Shown piece after piece: positions 1 to 6,666 of a DNA stretch of 18,812 bases. Under the pieces are notes generated by a model, which was given only the letters and a program-made list of their open reading frames with translations, did not search any database and was not told the origin of the DNA. This DNA is from CAYWOS01 sp964459985. Its GTDB lineage: Bacteria > Bacillota > Clostridia > Christensenellales > Aristaeellaceae. A program made the position numbers and the translations under genes. The stretch lies in NCBI GenBank assembly GCA_964459985.1, contig CAYWOS010000044.1:1-18812 (forward strand). The letters run 5' to 3'. Position 1 is the stretch's first letter, and every line of letters starts with the position of its first letter.

Positions 1-2
1 AA

Positions 3-85
3 CCGCAAAAATGAAAGCTTCATTTTTGCGGAGGGTGTCGACTTTGTCGACACCCGGAGGCTGCCGGACGACGCGTTCGGCAGCC
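3..85. repeat. Three tandem hairpins (terminator-like or intergenic repeat)
   Basis: Three inverted repeats follow one another with almost no spacer. Hairpin 1 pairs 3-15 with 19-31 (13 bp, 3-nt loop) and has an A/T-rich upper stem. Hairpin 2 pairs 33-42 with 46-55 (10 bp, TTT loop). Hairpin 3 pairs 59-69 with 75-85 (11 bp including one G-T pair) and is followed by TTT. Hairpins 2 and 3 are each preceded by the same CGGAGG hexamer (29-34 and 55-60). The set lies upstream of the first promoter, so it may terminate a gene left of the window. It could equally be a dispersed intergenic element. No coding frame was seen here. Confidence 0.7.
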
Positions 86-120
86 TTTCGCGCGGCGGAC
101 GCCGATCCGCTCGTTTTGGC

Positions 121-149
121 TTGCCTGTCAAAGCGGTTTGTGATAGAAT
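121..149 (+). promoter_or_regulatory. σA-type promoter for the acetyltransferase gene
   Basis: TTGCCT at 121-126 and TAGAAT at 144-149 are separated by 17 nt, and a GGAGG-type ribosome site follows about 17 nt later. A TTG codon at 121 could formally start the next frame, but it is part of this -35 box, which argues against it as a start. It probably drives the acetyltransferase and perhaps the murF-ddl genes behind it. Confidence 0.5.
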
Positions 150-183
150 AGCACGGACGCTCGGCAAGGAGGTCTGTCTGTTC

Positions 184-657
184 ATGACGGCGCTGCTCAA
201 GTGGTTTTCGCGCAGGCCCGCGTTCGCGGACGACGAGATCGAGTTGGTATTGTCCAATGAAACGGTCGAGGACCGCGAAAACGGGATTACGGACGGTTAC
301 GTGCTCAAGATCTACCGCGCGGGGCAAAGGGATTACGCGGGCTACGTCTGCCTGCGTCTGGGCGAAAGCGCGGCGCTGTATTATCTGGGACACATCGGAT
401 ACAGGATCGAGCCGGCGTATCGCGGACACGGCTACGCCGCGCGCGCGTGCGGGCTGATGCTGCCGCTCATCAGGCGGCTCGGGCTGAAAAGCCTCGTCAT
501 TACCAACGACGTGGACAACCTGCCCTCGCGCCGCACCTGCGAGCGGCTGGGATGTCAACTGGAGCGGATCGCGCCCGTGCCGCCCGAGCACCGCGCCGTG
601 TGTTCGGGCTCGACGCGCAAATGCCGCTATATCTGGCGAATCCCGGACGGCGAATGA
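184..657 (+). CDS. GNAT-family N-acetyltransferase
   Basis: 157 residues. The fold is recognised from the acetyl-CoA-binding stretch around residues 72-86, where IGYRIEPAYRGHGYA gives the R-G-x-G-x-A pyrophosphate loop, and from the later N-x-x-S/C-x-x-x-x-E-R-L-G type segment (around 113-125) that GNAT proteins use to close the acceptor side. I start at the ATG at 184 because AAGGAGG lies at 166-172, 11 nt upstream. An in-frame TTG at 121 would place the promoter and this ribosome site inside the gene. The substrate cannot be read from sequence. The next gene follows after a 42-nt gap. The length suits a single-domain acetyltransferase of small molecules or protein N-termini. Confidence 0.8.
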   Translation: MTALLKWFSRRPAFADDEIELVLSNETVEDRENGITDGYVLKIYRAGQRDYAGYVCLRLGESAALYYLGHIGYRIEPAYRGHGYAARACGLMLPLIRRLGLKSLVITNDVDNLPSRRTCERLGCQLERIAPVPPEHRAVCSGSTRKCRYIWRIPDGE

Positions 658-699
658 CGGCGGGAGCGGCGGCGTATACTGGCAGTGGAGGACTTGGCA

Positions 700-1479
700 T
701 TGGTTGTTGAGGCAAACGGCGTCAGGGTGTACTGCGAACAGGCGGGCGAGCGCGGCGGACGCGTGCTTTTGCTGCACGGCTGGGGCTGCTCGACGAAGCA
801 TTTCGAGCCGATCATCGGCGCGCTCAAGGATGATTTCCGCCTGACGGCGATCGATTTTCCGGCGCACGGGCGCTCGGACAAGCCGGATGCGCCGTGGTCG
901 GTCGATGATTTCGCCGCCTGCGTGATCGATCTGATGGATCGGCTCGCGCTGTCGCCGTGCGATATCATCGCGCATTCCTTCGGCGGCAGGGTGGCGCTCA
1001 AAATCGCCGCGAACGCGCCCGAACGCGTGAACCGTCTGGTGCTGACGGGCTGCGCCGGGCTGAAAGCGCCGCAGACGGAGGCGCAGAAGCGCCGCGCGGC
1101 GGCATACGCGCGCGGCAAGGCGCTGGCGAAGGCGGTCATGAAAGTAAAGTTCCTCGCGCCGCTGGGTGAGCGCCTGCTGGATAAGCTGCGCGTAAAGTAC
1201 GGCTCCGCCGATTACAACGCGCTCGACGCCGATATGCGGGAAACGTTTTCGAAGATCGTGAGCGAGGATCTGCGCCCGCTCCTGCCGCGCGTCAAGGCGC
1301 CCACGCTGCTCGTCTTCGGCGAAAACGATACCGAAACGCCGCTGTGGATGGGGCAAACGATGGAAAAGGAGATTTCGGACGCCGGGCTGGTCGTGTTCGA
1401 GGGCGGCGATCATTTCGCGTATATCCGGCAATGGCAGCGCTTCTGCGTGATCGTCAGGCGCTTCCTGAAGGGGGAATAA
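700..1479 (+). CDS. α/β-hydrolase fold protein
   Basis: 259 residues from a TTG start at 700. GGAGG at 687-691 gives 8-nt spacing, whereas an upstream GTG at 685 overlaps that ribosome site. The family signature is complete: the oxyanion-hole motif HGWG at 26-29, the nucleophile elbow A-H-S-F-G-G with Ser93, an acid at Asp210 (FGENDTETP) and a His at 238 (GGDHFAY). A helical cap lies at about 120-190. This is a soluble hydrolase or lipase/esterase-like enzyme with unknown substrate. It ends 4 nt before the murF-like gene, so the two are co-transcribed. A role linked to cell-wall metabolism is inferred only from neighbours. Confidence 0.85.
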   Translation: MVVEANGVRVYCEQAGERGGRVLLLHGWGCSTKHFEPIIGALKDDFRLTAIDFPAHGRSDKPDAPWSVDDFAACVIDLMDRLALSPCDIIAHSFGGRVALKIAANAPERVNRLVLTGCAGLKAPQTEAQKRRAAAYARGKALAKAVMKVKFLAPLGERLLDKLRVKYGSADYNALDADMRETFSKIVSEDLRPLLPRVKAPTLLVFGENDTETPLWMGQTMEKEISDAGLVVFEGGDHFAYIRQWQRFCVIVRRFLKGE

Positions 1480-1483
1480 CGGC

Positions 1484-3133
1484 ATGATCTATGCGACGAG
1501 CGATCCCTTTTTCGGCGGCGTGCTCGCGCTGTGCGCGGCGGTGTGCGCCGTCTGCTGCGCCCGACCCTGCCTGCACTATTTTCAACTGGAAAGTTATCAG
1601 TTTCAGGGATATTTCCGCACGCTGACGCGGCAGTTCCGCCGCGTCGTACCGCCGCTTCTTCTGGTGACGGCGATCATCGCCGCGCTGTACCTGATCTGCC
1701 TGTTTGCCGTGGGCGGATGGGCGGCGGACGAGGACGCCGCGACGTCCTTTCCGGCCAATACCGGCTTCGCGCTGATCGCGGCGGGCGTAGGCGGCGCGCT
1801 GATCGTGCTGACGGGCATTCTCTTTTCGCGGTTTTCAAGGAATCAAAAGGAAAAAAAGGCGTTCGTCGTCACGGCGCGCGTGAGGCGGCTGTATGCCGTG
1901 CTCTCGCTCGTGCTGATCGCCGCCGCCTGGCTTTTGCTGCGGCTGTCGCCGTTCCCTTTCTGGCTGCTGCTGCCGCTCGGGACGCCGCTTTTCACCGCGC
2001 TCGCCGCCGTCGCGGCCTACCCGCTCGAGCGGTTCGTGTTCCGTTTGTATTTCCGGGACGCCGAAAAGCGCCTGCTCGAGGACCCGCGCCTCATCCGCAT
2101 CGGCATCACGGGCAGCTACGGCAAAACGTCGGTCAAGTTTATCCTGAACACGCTGCTTTCTCAAAAGTACAACGTGCTGATGACGCCCTCGAGCTTCAAC
2201 ACGCCCATGGGCGTGACGCGCGTGGTGCGCGAGCGGCTGACGCCCTCGCATCAGGTGTTTATCGGCGAAATGGGCGCGCGGCACGTGGGCGAAATCAAGG
2301 AGCTTTGCCGCCTCGTGCACCCGACCGTCGGGCTGCTGACCGCCGTGGGGCCGCAGCATCTGGATACCTTCCGCACGCTGGACAGGATCGCCAGAACCAA
2401 GTATGAGCTGATCGCCGCGCTGCCCGAGAACGGCATGGCGGTGTTTCAGGACGATCAGGCGATCGTCACCGATTTCTACGAGCGCACGCGCAAGCCCAAG
2501 ATGCTGGTGGGCGTCAGGGACGGCGACGCGTGGGCGGAGGATATCCGCGTGTCGCCCGAGGGCAGCGCGTTTACGCTGTTCATGCGCGGCTGCGCGCCGA
2601 TTCAGGTGGAAACGCGGCTGCTGGGCGAGCATAATATCCGCAACATCCTGCTTTGCTGCGCGACGGCGAAGTATCTGGGGCTGACGCCGATGCAGATCGC
2701 GCGCGGCATCGCGCAGCTGCAGCCCGTCGAGCACCGCCTGCAGCTGCTCAAAACGCCGGGCGGCGTCACGATCATCGACGACGCCTTCAACACCAACCCG
2801 CGCGGCTGCCGCGCCGCGCTGCACGTGCTGCGCGATTTCCCGGGGCGGCGCGTGATCGTCACGCCCGGCATGGTCGAGATGGGCGAGGAGGAAGCGCGGT
2901 TCAATTTTGATTTCGGCAAGGAAATGGCCGCCTGCGTCGATCTGGCGATTCTGGTGGGCAGGCGTCACGCCGAGCCGATCCGGCAGGGACTGCTCGAGGC
3001 GGGCTTTGACGAGGGCAGGCTGTTCACGACGGCCAACCTCGACGAGGCGACGGGCATTCTGAACGAGCTGATGTCGCCGGGCGACGTCGTCCTGTACGAA
3101 AACGACCTGCCCGATCATTATACGGAGGGGTAA
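1484..3133 (+). CDS. murF: Membrane-anchored Mur ligase, MurF-like
   Basis: 549 residues. The C-terminal 350 are a Mur ligase: ATP P-loop GITGSYGKTS at 207-216, NTPMGVTR at 239-246, GEMGARHVGEI at 261-271, the metal/substrate segment GPQHLDTF at 289-296, HRLQ at 417-420 and DDAFNTNP at 432-439. These are MurF hallmarks, so the expected reaction is ATP-dependent joining of D-Ala-D-Ala to the UDP-MurNAc tripeptide. The next gene makes that dipeptide. The odd part is residues 1-200: instead of the small UDP-binding domain of canonical MurF there are about four or five hydrophobic spans (roughly 8-27, 57-77, 93-115, 137-155, 157-179). The catalytic part is probably cytoplasmic and membrane-tethered. 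A paralogue acting on another substrate cannot be excluded. The start follows an AGGGGGA ribosome site. Confidence 0.85.
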   Translation: MIYATSDPFFGGVLALCAAVCAVCCARPCLHYFQLESYQFQGYFRTLTRQFRRVVPPLLLVTAIIAALYLICLFAVGGWAADEDAATSFPANTGFALIAAGVGGALIVLTGILFSRFSRNQKEKKAFVVTARVRRLYAVLSLVLIAAAWLLLRLSPFPFWLLLPLGTPLFTALAAVAAYPLERFVFRLYFRDAEKRLLEDPRLIRIGITGSYGKTSVKFILNTLLSQKYNVLMTPSSFNTPMGVTRVVRERLTPSHQVFIGEMGARHVGEIKELCRLVHPTVGLLTAVGPQHLDTFRTLDRIARTKYELIAALPENGMAVFQDDQAIVTDFYERTRKPKMLVGVRDGDAWAEDIRVSPEGSAFTLFMRGCAPIQVETRLLGEHNIRNILLCCATAKYLGLTPMQIARGIAQLQPVEHRLQLLKTPGGVTIIDDAFNTNPRGCRAALHVLRDFPGRRVIVTPGMVEMGEEEARFNFDFGKEMAACVDLAILVGRRHAEPIRQGLLEAGFDEGRLFTTANLDEATGILNELMSPGDVVLYENDLPDHYTEG

Positions 3134-3137
3134 GGCA

Positions 3138-4349
3138 ATGGAGAAAATCCAACTGGGCGTGATGTTCGGCAGCCGGAGCTGCGAACACGAGGTATCCATT
3201 ATCAGCGCCGTGCAGCTTATGCGCGCCGTGAACCGCGAGAAATACGACGTGATCCCGATCTATCTGTCGCAAAAGGGCGAATGGTTCACGGGCGACGCGC
3301 TTTTCGACATGAAAACCTACACGCCGTTTGATCCCTACAACAAGGCGCTCCGGCGCGTGTCGCTGGACATGACGGGCGGCTCGGGCGCGCTCATGACGCT
3401 GGAAAAGAGCAGGGGACTGTTCGGCGGCGACCGGGAAATCGCGCTTGCGCGGCTCGACTGCGTGCTGCCCGTCATGCACGGGCTGCACGGCGAGGACGGC
3501 TCTTTGCAGGGGCTTTTGGAAATGGCGGACCTGCCGTACACCTCGAGCGGCGTGACGGCGTCCGCCGTGGGCATGGATAAGATCGTGATGAAGGCTTTCT
3601 TTCGCGGCTGCGGCTTTCCCGTGCTGCCCGACTGCGCCGCCACGCGCTCCGAATGGGAAAAGGACCGCGAAGGCGTGCTCGCCCGCGTCGAGCAGGCGCT
3701 GCCGTACCCCGTGTTCGTCAAGCCCGCGTGCCTTGGCTCGTCCATCGGCGTCAGCCGCGCCGACGACCGCGACAAGCTCGCCGACGCGCTCGAGCTGGCG
3801 TTTTCCTACGATCGCCGCGTGCTGATCGAGCAGGGGCTCGATCATCCGCTCGAGATCAACTGCTCGGTGCTCGGCTTCGACGGCGAGATCGCCGCTTCGA
3901 CGCTCGAAATGCCCGCTACGAGCGGCGATTTCCTCGATTTCGCCGATAAATACCTCGCCGGGAACGGCGGCAGCAAGGGCATGGCGAGCCTGAAAAGGAT
4001 CATGCCCGCGCCCGTCGGCGATGAAATGACGAAAACGATTCAGGATTTGTCCTGCCGCGTGTTCGACGCCATGGACTGCAAGGGCGTCACGCGCATCGAT
4101 TATATGATCGACCGCGCGAGCGGCGATTACTACATCACCGAGATCAACACCATTCCCGGCTCGCTCGCCTTTTATCTGTGGCAGGAGAGCGGCGTCGACT
4201 ATCCCGCGCTGATCGATCGCATGGTCGACTGCGCCATGCGCGCGCACGAGGAAAAGGAGCGGAACAATTTCGCCTTCTCCTCCGACATATTGAGCGGCGT
4301 CACGCTCGGCGGCAAAACGGGCAAGGGCGGCAAGTTCGGAAAGGCGTAA
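3138..4349 (+). CDS. ddl: D-alanine--D-alanine ligase
   Basis: 403 residues, slightly longer than typical Ddl (300-370). It is an ATP-grasp enzyme joining two D-Ala. Visible signatures are FGSRSCEHEVS near the N-terminus (10-20), HGLHGEDG at 114-121, the ATP-lysine stretch FVKPACLGSSIGVS at 193-206, and the metal site ending in ITEINTIPGS (333-342), where Glu335 and Asn337 are the likely Mg ligands with Asp321. Lys271-Tyr272 in the ω-loop fit the D-Ala-D-Ala type rather than VanA-like D-Ala-D-lactate ligases. The last ~20 residues are a Gly/Lys-rich tail. It starts 4 nt after murF, giving the common ddl/murF pairing, and ends 4 nt before the next gene. Confidence 0.95.
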   Translation: MEKIQLGVMFGSRSCEHEVSIISAVQLMRAVNREKYDVIPIYLSQKGEWFTGDALFDMKTYTPFDPYNKALRRVSLDMTGGSGALMTLEKSRGLFGGDREIALARLDCVLPVMHGLHGEDGSLQGLLEMADLPYTSSGVTASAVGMDKIVMKAFFRGCGFPVLPDCAATRSEWEKDREGVLARVEQALPYPVFVKPACLGSSIGVSRADDRDKLADALELAFSYDRRVLIEQGLDHPLEINCSVLGFDGEIAASTLEMPATSGDFLDFADKYLAGNGGSKGMASLKRIMPAPVGDEMTKTIQDLSCRVFDAMDCKGVTRIDYMIDRASGDYYITEINTIPGSLAFYLWQESGVDYPALIDRMVDCAMRAHEEKERNNFAFSSDILSGVTLGGKTGKGGKFGKA

Positions 4350-4353
4350 AGCG

Positions 4354-5046
4354 ATGATTACAAAGGAAATCGCGGCGGGGGATATCCCCGCGATCGTCTG
4401 GGGCAGGCCTTCCGACCATGTTTTCCTGTTCGTGCACGGCAAAATGTCGCGCAAGGAGGACGCCCGCGCCTTTGCCGAGATCGCCGACGGGATGGGCATG
4501 CAGACGCTGTCCTTCGATCTGCCCGATCACGGCGCGCGCGCCGGACGGGGCGAGAGATGCGAGATCATCGCCGGGATGCGCGATCTGCGCCTAATCGACG
4601 AATACGCCCGCGCGCGGTGGGATCGCTTTTCGCTGTTCGCGTGCAGTCTGGGCGCGTATTTCTCGCTGAACGCCTACCGCGACCGCGCGTTTGAAAACTG
4701 TCTGTTTCAATCGCCCATCGTCGATATGGAGGCGCTGATCAAGCGGATGTTCGCGTGGTCGGGCGTGACAAAAGAGCGTCTCGAGGCGGAAAAACTGATC
4801 GAAACGCCGCTCGACACGCTCTCGTGGGACTATTATCAGTACGTCCTGACGCATCCCGTGACGAAATGGACGACGAAAACGCATATCCTGTACGCCGCGC
4901 GCGATCAGCTCCAGAGCCTTGCCGAGCTGACGGCGTTCGCCGAGCGGTTCGGCGTGCGGCTGACCGTCGCCGGACACAGCGATCATCCCTTCATGGAGCC
5001 GGGCGACGACCAGATCGTCGCGCGCTGGATCAGGGAATCCTTATAG
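4354..5046 (+). CDS. α/β-hydrolase fold protein
   Basis: 230 residues. The oxyanion motif FVHGK lies at 26-30, and the nucleophile elbow is F-A-C-S-L-G-A with Ser98. The usual first Gly of GxSxG is therefore Ala/Cys, which is tolerated in some families. Asp184 (AARDQL) and a His at 208 or 211 (GHSDHPF) complete a plausible triad. It is soluble with no signal peptide. It begins 4 nt after ddl and is the last gene of this operon. Its stop codon (5044-5046) lies inside the end of the convergent GNAT gene. It is unrelated in detail to the hydrolase at 700-1479 apart from the fold. The substrate is unknown. Confidence 0.8.
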   Translation: MITKEIAAGDIPAIVWGRPSDHVFLFVHGKMSRKEDARAFAEIADGMGMQTLSFDLPDHGARAGRGERCEIIAGMRDLRLIDEYARARWDRFSLFACSLGAYFSLNAYRDRAFENCLFQSPIVDMEALIKRMFAWSGVTKERLEAEKLIETPLDTLSWDYYQYVLTHPVTKWTTKTHILYAARDQLQSLAELTAFAERFGVRLTVAGHSDHPFMEPGDDQIVARWIRESL

Positions 5047-5586
5047 CGCCGCTTTCGTCAGCTCGTCCCGGCGGACGCGGTACAGCACATGCGGCATATC
5101 CTCGCCGCGATAATGCTTGACCCATTGATCGACGACCTTCATGCCGTTGCGCTCGGCGACGTTCCGCGAGGCGGCGTTGGTTTCGCAGATGATGGAGTGC
5201 ACGCATTCGGCGTCCAGCGCGTCAAAGGCGTACGCGCGGCAGGCGCGCGCGGCTTCGGCGGCGTAGCCGTGATGCCAGTACGCCTTTTGAAAGAGATAGC
5301 CGATTTCGAGCACGCGCTCGTCCTTCCAGTTTTGCCACGTGATTCCGCACTGACCGATCATTTGACCGTTTTCCTTCAGCACGACCGCCCACAGCCCGAA
5401 ACCGTATTCGGCGTAACGCGCGAACTGGTTGTTGAGCCAGCCGCGCGTTTCTTCGTCCGTGAACGCGCCGTTGTAGGCGTACATAACTTCGGGGTCCTGA
5501 AGCATCAGACGCAGCGCGGACTCGTCCTCCGCGCGCATTTCGCGCAGAACGAGCCGTTCCGTTTCGAGAATAATCTTTTGTTCCAT
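5041..5586 (-). CDS. RimJ/RimL-type GNAT N-acetyltransferase
   Basis: 181 residues. It opens with the typical ILETERLVLREMRAED segment of RimJ/RimL-like enzymes. The acetyl-CoA loop is YLFQKAYWHHGYAAEA (97-112) and the C-terminal signature is N-x-x-S-x-x-V-A-E-R-N-G-M (137-149). These enzymes move an acetyl group from acetyl-CoA to protein N-termini or small amines; the target here is unknown. The ATG at 5586 has a GAGGT site 8 nt upstream and lies 27 nt after the HPr-nucleotidyltransferase gene, so it is the last gene of the murB operon. Its TAA (5041-5043) abuts, on the opposite strand, the TAG of the plus-strand hydrolase. The two genes overlap by 6 bp. Confidence 0.85.
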   Translation of the reverse strand: MEQKIILETERLVLREMRAEDESALRLMLQDPEVMYAYNGAFTDEETRGWLNNQFARYAEYGFGLWAVVLKENGQMIGQCGITWQNWKDERVLEIGYLFQKAYWHHGYAAEAARACRAYAFDALDAECVHSIICETNAASRNVAERNGMKVVDQWVKHYRGEDMPHVLYRVRRDELTKAAL

Positions 5587-5613
5587 CGCTTATTACCTCG
5601 CTTGTCCGCGTGA

Positions 5614-6666
5614 TCAGGCGGGCGCGCCCGCCGCGCTGCCGTACGCCTCTATCTCGCGGACGGCGTCGCCGGCGAACCGCGCGGCGAGCTGTTTGTCGTA
5701 TCGCATGGCCGCGCCGTTTTCGTAGGCGTCGAGCGCCGCGAGAATGAGCGGACGGCAGGCGGGATCGAGGCTGGCGAGCGCCCAGTGCCCGGCGGCCTGC
5801 TTGGATTCGACGCGCCCTTCGCGGATGTAGATGAGCGCGCGGCACAGCGTCAAAAGGATGTAAACCGGCTCGTCGTTCAGCTGACCTTCGATGTCCTTGA
5901 GATCGCGCCGCACGGCGTCCAGAAAATCGGCGGGACGGACGTCGCCGAACACGCGCGTGATGCTCGGCCCGTACACGGCGATGCCCGCTTGATGCAGCGA
6001 CATGACGTGCGAGGCGAGATCAAAATCGACGCCGTGCATGTTTTCGCAGAACTTTTCGGGATTCTCGAGATACTTCTTTTCCCACATCGGCGAATAGTGT
6101 AGCTCAAAGGGCGCGGGGTAGGGCATATCGCGGCAGACCTCGCGCAGCATGACGCTCATCTCCACGCCGCGCGGCGGTAAATCGTCCTTCATGTCGTGGA
6201 GCGCGGCGATCAGGCGGAGCTTTTCCCCGGGCGTGAGCGGCGACTGCACGACGGTGATGAAATCAATATCGCTCGACGCCCAGTGGAAGCATTGCTGCGC
6301 CAGCGAGCCGTGCACGTAAATGCCCAGCAGCTTGTCGCCGAGGATGTCGGCGTACTGCTGCTTGATGATCAGCATGATCTGCTCGGCGTCGCTCGTGTCC
6401 TTGGGCGGCTTGAGACCGCCGTTGAGCAGGCGCGTCAATTCGTGCGCGGCAAGCTGCTCGTCCTCGCCCTCGACGATGAGATACACCTCGTCGTCGCCCG
6501 TCGAGCCGAGCGAAAGCAGCCCGAGCATGGATTTGCCGTTGATGGTGCGGTTTTTGTGCTCGATGATGATGCGCGAGGAGAAGCGCGATGCGACGCGCAC
6601 GAAATACTCCACCTGCATCCGGGTCATGGGGGTCAGTTCGGAAAGGGAAATCGCCTCGGTCGTCAT
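5614..6666 (-). CDS. HPr/Crh-like domain fused to AadA-type nucleotidyltransferase
   Basis: 350 residues in one uninterrupted frame. Residues 1-84 align with HPr/Crh without gaps around the key sites: FVRVASRFSS (22-31), NGKSMLGLLSLGS (43-55) and EGEDE (66-70). Ser46 of the HPrK site falls at residue 46. Position 15, the PTS phospho-His, is Thr, and Arg17 is Met. After a linker (85-100) comes a nucleotidyltransferase: GIYVHGS (115-121), SSDIDF (131-136) with Asp133/Asp135 for metal, Glu169 (GVEMSV) as likely base, and a C-terminal helical half with TLCRALIYIREGRVESKQ (273-290), as in AadA/ANT(3'')/ANT(9). The expected reaction is AMP transfer to an aminoglycoside-like hydroxyl, but the substrate is unproven. 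Its ATG overlaps the whiA stop (ATGA), and AGGAGG-like bases sit 9 nt upstream. Gene order whiA-crh is known from Bacillus; the fusion is the novelty. Confidence 0.88.
   Translation of the reverse strand: MTTEAISLSELTPMTRMQVEYFVRVASRFSSRIIIEHKNRTINGKSMLGLLSLGSTGDDEVYLIVEGEDEQLAAHELTRLLNGGLKPPKDTSDAEQIMLIIKQQYADILGDKLLGIYVHGSLAQQCFHWASSDIDFITVVQSPLTPGEKLRLIAALHDMKDDLPPRGVEMSVMLREVCRDMPYPAPFELHYSPMWEKKYLENPEKFCENMHGVDFDLASHVMSLHQAGIAVYGPSITRVFGDVRPADFLDAVRRDLKDIEGQLNDEPVYILLTLCRALIYIREGRVESKQAAGHWALASLDPACRPLILAALDAYENGAAMRYDKQLAARFAGDAVREIEAYGSAAGAPA

Noticed and set aside
671..680. TATACT at 675-680 as a promoter for the first hydrolase
   Set aside because: No -35 box at 16-18 nt upstream; the gap to the previous gene is only 42 nt, so co-transcription is simpler.
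3138..4349. VanA-like D-Ala-D-lactate ligase (glycopeptide resistance)
   Set aside because: The ω-loop keeps Lys-Tyr (271-272) of D-Ala-D-Ala ligases and there are no vanH/vanX-type neighbours.
3024..4499. Minus-strand 491-codon open frame opposite ddl
   Set aside because: Composition-driven shadow: low-complexity His/Arg/Ala-rich product, no motif, and it lies antisense to the clearly real ddl and part of murF.
6400..6440. HPr-nucleotidyltransferase fusion as a frameshift artefact
   Set aside because: Both domains lie in one frame with a short plausible linker and no stop or ribosome site between; no shift is needed to join them.
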